NCBI RefSeq assembly: GCF_015690345.1
Contig: NZ_JADPUN010000206.1
Location: forward strand, 1-41,291
DNA length: 41,291 nt
Reading direction: 5' to 3'
Source of the DNA: Plantactinospora alkalitolerans
Lineage (GTDB): Bacteria > Actinomycetota > Actinomycetes > Mycobacteriales > Micromonosporaceae
Below are positions 34,962 through 41,291 of the stretch, in pieces (within the stretch, counting starts at the first letter, position 1; every line of letters starts with the position of its first letter). Below the pieces are notes generated by a model. The model had not been told where the DNA came from, did no database searches, and saw only the letters and a program-made list of their open reading frames with translations. The position numbers were made by a program, and so were the translations under genes.

Positions 34962-36698
34962 CGGTGGCGGCACCCGCTCCCGGCCCTCCCGGGCCGTCGC
35001 CCGATCCTCGCCCTCGGCGGTGTCGGCCGGGTTCCCGCCCCGGGCGGTGTCGGCCGGACTCTCGCCCCGGGCGGTGTCGGCCGGACTCTCGCCCCCGGCG
35101 GTGTCGGCCGGACTTTCGCCCCCGGCGGTGTCGGCCGGACTCTCGCCCCCGAGCATGTCGGTCCGAGGCTTGTCCTCGGGGCGGTCGGCCGTTCGTTCGG
35201 TCTTCGAGGCCAGGGCCCGGCGCCTCCGGACCAGCCGGAACACGACCGGCGCGAGCAGGGCCAGCACGGTGGCGGTGAACAGCGTTCCGGAGATCGGCCG
35301 GGTGACGAAGCCGGTCGGGTCACCATCGAAGATCCGCATCGACTGCCGGAACGCGGTCTCCAGGATGCTGCCGAGGACGAAGGCAAGCACCAGCGGGCCG
35401 GGCTCGAAGCCGGTCTTCTTCATCAGGTACCCGACCACCCCGAAGAAGATCACCAGCAGCATGTCGAATGTGCTGTTGTTGACGGTGTAGACGCCGAGCA
35501 TCGTCACCATCACCACGATCGGGGCGAGGATGCTGTCGCGCACCGACACGAGCCGGACGAAGACGCCCACCAACGGAACACTGAGGATCAGCAGGAATAT
35601 GTTGCCGATGTACATCGAGTCGACGACGCCCCAGAAGACCTCGGGATTCTCGCTGATCAGGCGGGGGCCGGGCGGTATGCCCTGGAGCAGCAGCGCACCG
35701 AAGATCAGCGCCATCACCGGGTTGGTCGGGATGCCCAGCGTCAGCAGCGGAATGAACGACGACGTCGCGGCGGCGTTGTTCGCCGTCTCCGGGGCCGCCA
35801 CACCCTCGATGGCGCCCCGACCGAACCGTTCCGGGGTCTTGCTGCGCCGCTTCTCCAGGGCGTACGCGGCCATCGACGACAGCACGCCGCCGCCGCCGGG
35901 CAGCAGGCCGATGACGAAACCGACCACCGAACCCCGGCCCACGGCTCCACGCGACTGCCGCCAGTCCGCGCGGGACGGCCACACGTTGCTGACCGTCGGC
36001 TTCGGCAGTTTGTTCCGGGCCCGGTGTTCGAGGTGGTACAGGATCTCGCCGAGCCCGAACAGTCCCATCGCCAGGGCGACGAAGTCGACCCCGTCGGCCA
36101 GGTTGATGCTGCCGAACGTGAACCGTGGCGAGGCGAACAGCGGATCCGGTCCCATCGCGGCGAGCAGCAGACCCAGCGCGGCGGCGGCGAGGCTCTTCGC
36201 GGTCGACACCGTGCCGAGGGTGGCGACCAGCAGGATTCCCATGGCGGCCAGCACGGCGTTCTCCGGCGGCCCGAACCCGAGCGAGAACCGGGCCAGCACC
36301 GGGGCGATCAGGGTCAGCCCGACGATGCTGACCGTGCCGCCGATGAACGACCCGATCGCGGCGATGCCGAGTGCCGAGCCGGCCCGGCCCTGCCGCGCCA
36401 TCTGGTACCCGTCGATGGTGGTGATCACGGTGGCCGCCTCGCCGGGCAGCCGCAGCAGGACCGAGGTGATCGTGCCGCCGTACATCGCGCCGTAGTAGAT
36501 GCCGGCGAGTCCGATGATCGCGGACTCGGCCGGGATCTCGTACGTGATCGGCAGCAGCAGGGCGATCGTCGCGACCGGACCGAGGCCCGGCAGGACGCCG
36601 ATCACCATTCCGATCACGACACCGGCGAGGACGTACAGCAGATTGACCGGGGTGAACACCACCCCGAAGCCGGAGACGACGGGGTCGAGGAGGTCCAC
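34953..36698 (-). CDS. tctA: Tripartite tricarboxylate transporter, large permease TctA
   Basis: Large membrane subunit (581 residues) of a TTT-family importer for citrate-like carboxylates, driven by an ion gradient. GTG start at 36698 directly abuts the tctB stop (TGA GTG). It holds about twelve membrane segments and the family blocks GVLPGLGPVATIALLLP, YGAMYGGTITSVLLRLPGE, IGLLPGGGGVLSSMAAYALE and LTLGIPTNPVMALIFGALL. The C-terminal 80 residues are a charged cytoplasmic tail containing five GGESPADTA-like repeats encoded by a 27-bp minisatellite. That tail is not part of the usual family (about 500 residues). Confidence 0.95.
   Translation of the reverse strand: MDLLDPVVSGFGVVFTPVNLLYVLAGVVIGMVIGVLPGLGPVATIALLLPITYEIPAESAIIGLAGIYYGAMYGGTITSVLLRLPGEAATVITTIDGYQMARQGRAGSALGIAAIGSFIGGTVSIVGLTLIAPVLARFSLGFGPPENAVLAAMGILLVATLGTVSTAKSLAAAALGLLLAAMGPDPLFASPRFTFGSINLADGVDFVALAMGLFGLGEILYHLEHRARNKLPKPTVSNVWPSRADWRQSRGAVGRGSVVGFVIGLLPGGGGVLSSMAAYALEKRRSKTPERFGRGAIEGVAAPETANNAAATSSFIPLLTLGIPTNPVMALIFGALLLQGIPPGPRLISENPEVFWGVVDSMYIGNIFLLILSVPLVGVFVRLVSVRDSILAPIVVMVTMLGVYTVNNSTFDMLLVIFFGVVGYLMKKTGFEPGPLVLAFVLGSILETAFRQSMRIFDGDPTGFVTRPISGTLFTATVLALLAPVVFRLVRRRRALASKTERTADRPEDKPRTDMLGGESPADTAGGESPADTAGGESPADTARGESPADTARGGNPADTAEGEDRATAREGRERVPPPVD
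35018..35152. repeat. Five 27-bp tandem repeats in the tctA tail
   Basis: Units begin at 35018, 35045, 35072, 35099 and 35126 and differ at a few bases only. On the minus strand each encodes nine residues (G-G-E-S-P-A-D-T-A or a near variant). The copy number is likely to vary between strains. Confidence 0.93.
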
Positions 36699-37208
36699 TC
36701 AGAAGGCCAATCTCGGTAACGGGACGCCGAGTCCGGTGATGAACAGCAGGTAGAGCGCCAGCGTGGTGGCGGCGCTGACCGCCGCGGTGACCAACCAGGA
36801 CTCCCGGCCGAGGACCTTCAGCCAGAGCACCATGACCAGCAGGGTCGGGATCTCGAAGCCGATCCGGCTGATCAACAGGACGAAGACGACCAGCCCGGCG
36901 AGGCCGACGGCGATCCCGATCGCGCCCCGACTGAACTGTTCGGCGTCCCGCGTCCCGCGCTCGAAGATCAGCGTCCACGAGCCGGCACCGACCAGGAGCA
37001 GGCTGGCCAGCGCGGGCCAGAGACCCGGCCCCGCCTCCACCGGTGTGCCGAGGGAGAGCGAGACCGAGTACGCCAGGCAGGCCAGCCCCAGCGCGACCGG
37101 TACCACGGCGGCGACGAGCTGCCCCAGCCGGCCGGCGGGCGGGATGTCGGTCGGCATCGCCTCCGGCAGGGCCGGTGGAGGCACCTCGTCGAGGTCCGGC
37201 CGACTCAT
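36699..37208 (-). CDS. tctB: Tripartite tricarboxylate transporter, small permease TctB
   Basis: Small membrane subunit (169 residues) with four predicted membrane segments, usual for TctB. ATG at 37208. The N-terminal 25 residues are Pro-rich and cytoplasmic. The family pattern (paired hydrophobic helices, PTLLVMVLWLKVLG, and a final helix LYLLFITGLGVPLPR) is clear. It lies 10 bases after the tctC stop and directly before tctA, so all three genes form one operon. Confidence 0.9.
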   Translation of the reverse strand: MSRPDLDEVPPPALPEAMPTDIPPAGRLGQLVAAVVPVALGLACLAYSVSLSLGTPVEAGPGLWPALASLLLVGAGSWTLIFERGTRDAEQFSRGAIGIAVGLAGLVVFVLLISRIGFEIPTLLVMVLWLKVLGRESWLVTAAVSAATTLALYLLFITGLGVPLPRLAF

Positions 37209-37218
37209 TTCGGCCGAC

Positions 37219-38244
37219 TCATTTCGGCTGGAGCCCGAACCGGTCGATCAGTATCTTGTACCGGTCGAAGTCTCCCTTGACCTTGCTGGCCACCTCGGCG
37301 CCCTCGACCTCCAACCGGTCGATGAAGTTCCGCTTGAGGAAGGCGTCGTACTCGGGATCCTTGACCGCCTCCCGGAACGCCTTCTGCAGCGCCGTCACCG
37401 CACCGTCGGAGATGGACTTCGGTCCGGCGATGAAGCGCGCCTGGTCGACGGTGAGGTCGAAGCCCTTCTCCGCCACGGTCGGCAGATCCGGCAACGACGG
37501 GCTGCGCTGCTGGCTGAACACCCCGAGCCAACGCAGTTCCCCGGACTCCACCAGCCGCATCGACTCGGCCGGCTGCGAGGCGCCGATGTCCACCTGTTTG
37601 CCGAGCACGGCGGTGACGGCCGGCCCGCCCCCGCCGAACGGGACGTCGGTGGCGTTGACGCCGGCGAGTTTGTAGAACGCGGTCTGCGCGAAGTATGCCC
37701 CGGTGCCCACGCCCGAATGCCCGTACGTGATCCGCCGACCGCTGTCCTTGAGCGCGATGACGTCGTCGAGGGTCTTGAACGGGGAGTTCTTGTGCGCGAC
37801 CAGGACGATGTTCTCGACCGTCAGCCCGATGACCACACGCAGGTCCTCGAGCGAGACCGTGTCGGCGTTCCTGACCAATTGTGGGGTGAGCGTGAACAGC
37901 GAACTCGGTGGAAAACCGATCTTGTAGCCGTCGCCCTGGGCGGCGGCCACCTCCTTCGTGCCGACGGCGGCGGCCGCGCCGTCCCGGTTGACGATCACCA
38001 TCGAGTGGCCCAGCGGCTCCTCGATCGCCTTTCCGAGCGTCCGCGCGATGAGGTCGGTGCTGCCACCCGGTGCGAACGGCACGATCAGTTCGACCGATCG
38101 TTGCGGGTACGCCGAGTCGGCGTCGCCCTCACCGCCGCCGGTCTGCACACCGCACCCTGCGAGGAACGTTCCCGCGCCGAGCCCCACACCCAGTCTCAGG
38201 GCGGCACGCCTGTTCATGGCGTGCCCCAAAGCCGAATCGGTCAC
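37219..38244 (-). CDS. tctC: Tripartite tricarboxylate transporter, binding lipoprotein TctC
   Basis: Extracytoplasmic substrate-binding protein (341 residues) of the TTT importer. The GTG at 38244 with GGGAGG at 5 bases is chosen over longer frames; it starts VTDSALGHAMNRRAALRLG. The signal has a twin-arginine-like MNRRAALRLG and a lipobox LAGC (Cys31), so it is a lipoprotein that may use Tat. The mature part shows family blocks ELIVPFAPGGSTDLIAR, VVNRDGAAAAVGTKEVA-like loops and YGHSGVGTGAYFAQ. First gene of the operon. Its carboxylate is unknown, and no TctDE two-component pair is nearby. Confidence 0.93.
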   Translation of the reverse strand: MTDSALGHAMNRRAALRLGVGLGAGTFLAGCGVQTGGGEGDADSAYPQRSVELIVPFAPGGSTDLIARTLGKAIEEPLGHSMVIVNRDGAAAAVGTKEVAAAQGDGYKIGFPPSSLFTLTPQLVRNADTVSLEDLRVVIGLTVENIVLVAHKNSPFKTLDDVIALKDSGRRITYGHSGVGTGAYFAQTAFYKLAGVNATDVPFGGGGPAVTAVLGKQVDIGASQPAESMRLVESGELRWLGVFSQQRSPSLPDLPTVAEKGFDLTVDQARFIAGPKSISDGAVTALQKAFREAVKDPEYDAFLKRNFIDRLEVEGAEVASKVKGDFDRYKILIDRFGLQPK

Positions 38245-38282
38245 TGGTTCCTCCCTGGCGGTACAGATGGGAGATCTCGTCC

Positions 38283-38298
38283 GGTGAAACGTGTCACC
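38283..38298. promoter_or_regulatory. CRP-like dyad at the tct promoter
   Basis: GGTGA-AACGTG-TCACC is a near-perfect dyad of the TGTGA-N6-TCACA class. It lies right after the -10 of the tct promoter, over the expected start site. At that position it would act as a repressor site. Confidence 0.5.
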
Positions 38299-38327
38299 TT
38301 GATACCCGGCGATCTTCGGGCTGTCAA
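38299..38327 (-). promoter_or_regulatory. Housekeeping-type promoter of the tctCBA operon
   Basis: On the minus strand a perfect TTGACA (38322-38327) and TATCAA (38299-38304) are spaced by 17 bases. It is about 50 bases upstream of the tctC start. Confidence 0.75.
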
Positions 38328-38360
38328 CCAAATCGCCGCCACCCGGACGGAACCGGACGC

Positions 38361-38375
38361 AATGCGAACGGCATT
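38361..38375. promoter_or_regulatory. Dyad AATGC-GAACG-GCATT upstream of the tct promoter
   Basis: Perfect 5-bp arms separated by 5 bases, 34 bases upstream of the -35 hexamer. The position suits an activator site. Confidence 0.4.
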
Positions 38376-38512
38376 CATTACGGTCAGTGCGAGATAGCCT
38401 CATACACCTCTTTCCGGAAGGTGCGGTCGGCTCTTCCGGAAATGGTGCAGGTACCCCGCGTTCACGTCCGTCCGGGCGGGCGGGGCGCCGCCTCGCCGCT
38501 CCATCGGCCCGG

Positions 38513-39397
38513 TCAGGCGACCCGGGCGACCGCCCCGGTGGGCGGTTCCGGCACGGTGCCCGGGTGCAGGATCGCGGCGATCGCCTCGACGCCGTCGACG
38601 AGGCGGGGGCCGGGTCGCACCACCAGACCGTCCGCGTCGACCGCCCACACCGGTACGCCCGGCAGCCGCTCCGGAACCACCCGGGCCTGTCGGGCCGCAC
38701 CGTCGAGGTGGAAGCCGCACGGCGTGACGAGGACGACGTCCGGCGCGGCGTCGGCGAACTCCTGCCAGGTGGTCTCCACGGAACGCGCGCCGGGGCGGGC
38801 GGCCACCGGCTCGCCTCCGGCGGCCCGGATCAGGTCGGGCACCCAGTGTCCGGCGGTGAACGGTGGCTCGACCCACTCCACGACCGCGACCCGGGGCCGT
38901 GGCCGGTCCCGTACGGCCGAGGCGACCGCCGCGAGCCGGGAGCGGAGTCCGGCGACCAGCCGCTCGGCGCGGTCGGGCACGCCGGTCCGGTCGCCGACCG
39001 CGACGATGGTGTCGAGCACCTCGTCCAGGGTGTACGGATCGAGCGACAACACGTCGGACCGGCAGCCGAGATAGTCGAGGGCGTTCTCGACGTGGTCCGA
39101 CGGCAGGGCGCAGACCCGGCACAGGTCCTGGGTCAGGATCAGTTCCGGATCGAGCCCGGCCAGCGCGTCGGCGTGCAGGGCGTACAGATCGCCACCCGCC
39201 GCCAGTTGCGTCTTCACGTACTCGTCGATCTCGCCGGGGGTCATTCCCCGGGTGTCCCGGCCGCCGACCACGACGGCCTTGTCGGTACGGGCGGACGGCG
39301 GCTCGTCGCACTCGAAGGTCACCCCGACGAGATCGTCCCCGAGGCCGAGGGCATAGACGATCTCGGTCGCGGACGGCAGCAACGACACCAGGCGCAT
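38513..39397 (-). CDS. BtuF-like cobalamin/metal-chelate binding protein without signal peptide
   Basis: Family 8 (TroA/BtuF-like) periplasmic-binding fold, 294 residues. The frame begins directly with the domain: MRLVSLLPSATEIVYALGLG, the usual first strand of cobalamin-binding proteins. No signal or lipobox precedes it, and no other start gives one. Conserved parts are VGVTFECDEPP, LDPELILTQDLCRVCA and VVEWVEPPFTAGHWVPDLI. Cytoplasmic BtuF-like proteins of this kind are widespread in actinobacteria, often annotated as cobalamin-binding, with no proven transport role. No permease or ATPase is adjacent. Confidence 0.85.
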   Translation of the reverse strand: MRLVSLLPSATEIVYALGLGDDLVGVTFECDEPPSARTDKAVVVGGRDTRGMTPGEIDEYVKTQLAAGGDLYALHADALAGLDPELILTQDLCRVCALPSDHVENALDYLGCRSDVLSLDPYTLDEVLDTIVAVGDRTGVPDRAERLVAGLRSRLAAVASAVRDRPRPRVAVVEWVEPPFTAGHWVPDLIRAAGGEPVAARPGARSVETTWQEFADAAPDVVLVTPCGFHLDGAARQARVVPERLPGVPVWAVDADGLVVRPGPRLVDGVEAIAAILHPGTVPEPPTGAVARVA

Positions 39398-39460
39398 CCG
39401 ACCATCGTGCCTCCCTGGTGGAGTTCCCTCGGACCCGCCCCCGGGGGACGGTCCCGTCGG

Positions 39461-39538
39461 TCAGCCGATTGGTTCAGCCGATCGGGTCAGCCGATCGGGT
39501 CAGCCGATTGGTTCAGCGGATCGGTTCAGTCGATCGGT
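39461..39538. repeat. Six 13-bp tandem repeats at the 3' end of the small membrane gene
   Basis: Units start at 39461, 39474, 39487, 39500, 39513 and 39526 with consensus TCAGCCGATCGGT. Most contain a CCGATCGG-type palindrome. The last unit contains the stop codon of the small membrane protein gene (39526-39528). Confidence 0.93.
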
Positions 39539-39837
39539 TCCGCGGGCCAGGTCGGTGTGGCGGATTCTTCGTCGGGCGCAGGAGCGGCCTCGTCCGACGG
39601 CATCGTCAGCAGTCGCCGCACGACCTCGCCGGCCAGGGTGACGGTCGCGGTGCCCGCCAGCAGGGCGAGGGTCGACTGGTCCAGCACGGCGGCGCCGATG
39701 GACAGGCCCACGAGCAGCAGTTCGACCCCGAGCAGGGCGACGACCACCGAGGTCGCCGGCCCGGCGTGGCGGGTACCTCGCCGGCGCGGTGGTCTCCGGT
39801 GGTCTGCGGCTGGGTGGCGACGGCCCAACATTGACAT
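39526..39837 (-). CDS. Small membrane protein of unknown function
   Basis: A 103-residue frame starting with ATG at 39837 (MSMLGRRHPAADHRRPPRRR). After a basic N-terminus come two hydrophobic stretches: TSVVVALLGVELLLVGLSIG and STLALLAGTATVTLAGEVV, about residues 30-75. An acidic Pro/Ala/Glu tail ends EEAT-like and PID. The ribosome site is weak (GGGA 12 bases upstream), so a later start at 39831 is possible. The two-helix hairpin with cytoplasmic ends is holin-like in outline only. Its stop lies inside the 13-bp repeat array. Not recognised as any known family. Confidence 0.5.
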   Translation of the reverse strand: MSMLGRRHPAADHRRPPRRRGTRHAGPATSVVVALLGVELLLVGLSIGAAVLDQSTLALLAGTATVTLAGEVVRRLLTMPSDEAAPAPDEESATPTWPAEPID

Positions 39838-39874
39838 AGGGCAATCATCCCGGGTTCGCGGGGCGCCTCGCAAG

Positions 39875-39902
39875 TGCAGATGCACGTGCACTTGCACTTG
39901 CA
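39875..39902. repeat. Five TGCA cores with exact 6-bp period
   Basis: TGCA occurs at 39875, 39881, 39887, 39893 and 39899. The intervening dinucleotides vary (GA, CG, CT, CT). It lies between the divergent small membrane gene and the GH10 gene. Confidence 0.85.
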
Positions 39903-40029
39903 GCAGCCGCTCACGGAGCCGATCCGACCGCTCAACGGAGATCCGCCGCGACCCGGCGAGGACAAACCCTCGTCCCGTCGTACGGTTGCCCTTCCACGCC
40001 GCCGGCCCCGACCACTGGAGGATGCCTCG

Positions 40030-41291
40030 ATGCCGTTCGACCCCGACCCGCAGATCAGACGGCACCGCAGCACGGACGTCACCCTGACCGTCACCGAGAA
40101 CGGCGTACCGGCCGCTGACCGCGAGGTCGTGGTCGCCCAGCGCAACCATGAGTTCCTCTTCGGCTGCACCGGCTTCGAGTTCATCCCGCTCGCCAACGGC
40201 GAACTCACGACCCGGCCGGCGACCGGTCCGGGAGGCGGGCCGGGATCGCTGGGTGAGGCCGACGCGGGGCCGGTCGAACGGCTGGCCGAGCTCTGGCTCG
40301 ACCTGTTCAACTTCGCGACGCTGCCCTTCTACTGGGGCCGCTTCGAGCCGGACCGTGGACAGCCGGACACCGCACGGCTGCGCGAGACGGCCCGGTGGTT
40401 CGCCGACCGGGGCTGCGTCGTCAAGGGCCATCCGCTCGCCTGGCACACGGTGAGCGCGGAGTGGCTCACGGAACTCTCCAATCAGGAGATCATCGAGGCG
40501 CAGACGGCGCGGATCCGTCGGGAGTCGACCGACTTCGCCGGCCTGATCGACATGTGGGACGTCATCAACGAGGTCGTGATCATGCCGATCTTCGACAAGT
40601 ACGACAACGGCCTCACCCGGATCTGCCGCGAGATGGGCCGGATCCCGATGATCCGGATGGTCTTCGACGCGGCACGGAAGGCCAACCCGCAGGCCACGCT
40701 GCTGCTCAACGACTTCGACATGTCCGCCGCGTACGAGTGCCTGATCGAGGGCGTACTCGAGGCGGGGATCACCATCGACGCGCTCGGCCTGCAGAGCCAC
40801 ATGCACCAGGGCTACTGGGGAGAGGAGAAGACGCTCGACGTCCTCGACCGGTTCTCCCGGTACGGCCTGCCGATCCACTTCACCGAGACCACCATCCTCT
40901 CCGGCGATTTGATGCCGGCGGACATCGTGGACCTGAACGACCACCAGGTGTCGGAATGGCCCAGCACACCGGAGGGGGAGGCACGGCAGGCCGACGAGAT
41001 CGTCCGGCACTACCGGACCCTGCTGTCGCATCCGTCGGTGCGGGCGATGACGTACTGGGGGATCGCGGACGGCGGCTGGCTGGGCGCCCCCGGTGGCTTC
41101 GTCCGCGCCGACGGTACCCCGAAGCCCTCGTACGACGCACTGCACGCACTCGTCAAGGGCGACTGGTGGCTACCGCCGACCACTTTCCGCACCGACGCCC
41201 ACGGCCAGCTCCGGTTCAGCGCCTTCCTCGGCGAGTACGAGCTGCGCGCCGCCGGCCGCACAACGACCTTCCACCTCGCCACCCCCGCCAC
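40030..41291 (+). CDS. GH10 endo-1,4-beta-xylanase (3' end beyond window)
   Basis: Glycoside hydrolase family 10 enzyme cutting internal xylan bonds with retention. The ATG at 40030 has GGAGG about 8 bases upstream; 420 codons are visible with no stop. An N-terminal beta domain (about 1-60: STDVTLTVTENGVPAADREV, HEFLFGCTGFEF) precedes the barrel, as in many actinobacterial GH10 proteins. The acid/base is Glu181 in WDVINEVV and the nucleophile Glu286 in IHFTETTIL. Substrate-site blocks GHPLAWHT, LLLNDFDM and LGLQSHMH are intact. No signal peptide precedes the domain, so the enzyme may be cytoplasmic and act on imported xylo-oligosaccharides. Confidence 0.93.
   Translation, partial: MPFDPDPQIRRHRSTDVTLTVTENGVPAADREVVVAQRNHEFLFGCTGFEFIPLANGELTTRPATGPGGGPGSLGEADAGPVERLAELWLDLFNFATLPFYWGRFEPDRGQPDTARLRETARWFADRGCVVKGHPLAWHTVSAEWLTELSNQEIIEAQTARIRRESTDFAGLIDMWDVINEVVIMPIFDKYDNGLTRICREMGRIPMIRMVFDAARKANPQATLLLNDFDMSAAYECLIEGVLEAGITIDALGLQSHMHQGYWGEEKTLDVLDRFSRYGLPIHFTETTILSGDLMPADIVDLNDHQVSEWPSTPEGEARQADEIVRHYRTLLSHPSVRAMTYWGIADGGWLGAPGGFVRADGTPKPSYDALHALVKGDWWLPPTTFRTDAHGQLRFSAFLGEYELRAAGRTTTFHLATPA

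Noticed and set aside
38505-39400. Cobalamin riboswitch or transporter operon around the BtuF-like gene
   Set aside because: No B12-box-like sequence or adjacent BtuCD genes are visible, and the protein lacks a signal peptide.
39838-41145. Minus-strand open frame continuing the small membrane gene upstream through the xylanase
   Set aside because: The upstream part is the antisense shadow of the GH10 gene, whose catalytic motifs are intact on the plus strand.

Overview
The window is about 70% GC chromosomal DNA with dense short-gap operons, many GTG starts, purine-rich ribosome sites and twin-arginine or lipobox signals. A nitrate-sensing-type histidine kinase with a long Pro/Gly tail, CUT1 sugar transporters without their own ATPase, a RamB-type regulator next to aceA-aceB and an LtrA protein together point to a Gram-positive actinomycete, most likely Micromonosporaceae (Micromonospora or Plantactinospora type). 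The genus is an inference. No rRNA, tRNA, CRISPR array, IS element or prophage was recognised.

Layout. 1-2370: sensor histidine kinase (minus), running off the left edge. 2664-2777: relic of a VOC (glyoxalase-fold) gene. 2817-4394: phospholipase D-like protein. 4497-6623: MMPL/RND exporter. 6753-9899: first sugar ABC transporter (binding lipoprotein and two permeases, minus). 10218-14683: glyoxylate-shunt module, with ramB diverging from the overlapping pair aceA-aceB. 14773-17183: methyltransferase, a broken PadR gene head-to-head with a broken beta-propeller gene, and a small helix-hairpin-helix protein. 17400-24911 (minus): regulator, amidohydrolase, a 26-codon RidA-like remnant, then binding lipoprotein, two permeases and a GH20 hexosaminidase. 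A fold-type III PLP enzyme of the D-serine dehydratase/D-threonine aldolase type diverges at 25063. 26337-27209: Asp-nucleophile alpha/beta hydrolase. 27695-32293: secreted TIM-barrel protein followed by a large ThuA, sugar dehydrogenase, PKD, CBM6-like protein. 32507-34925: LtrA and a CPYC flavin oxidoreductase. 34953-38244: tripartite tricarboxylate transporter tctC-tctB-tctA. 38513-39397: BtuF-like protein. 39526-39837: small membrane protein. 40030-end: GH10 xylanase, running off the right edge.

How the genes work together. AceA and AceB form the complete glyoxylate bypass, and a RamB-box-like dyad lies in the divergent promoter. The 17.4-26.3 kb locus looks like one scavenging unit. A transporter and hexosaminidase would deliver and cut N-acetylhexosaminides. 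An amidohydrolase and a D-amino-acid-type PLP enzyme would process acylated or D-configured parts. An 18-bp motif, AGGTTCG-N-AA-N-TAG-N-TCG, occurs in front of both the transporter operon and the divergent regulator/PLP-enzyme pair, which suggests shared control.

The window also has many short tandem repeats and dyads: a perfect 26-bp inverted repeat in the kinase tail, 21-bp x3 and 27-bp x5 coding repeats, and 17-bp x3 and 13-bp x6 arrays that span stop codons. The last two put stops in all three frames. No clearly new multi-gene defence or mobile system was seen. The best leads are the shared motif with its unclassified regulator, the double-truncation scar near 16.05 kb, and the stop-codon repeat arrays.
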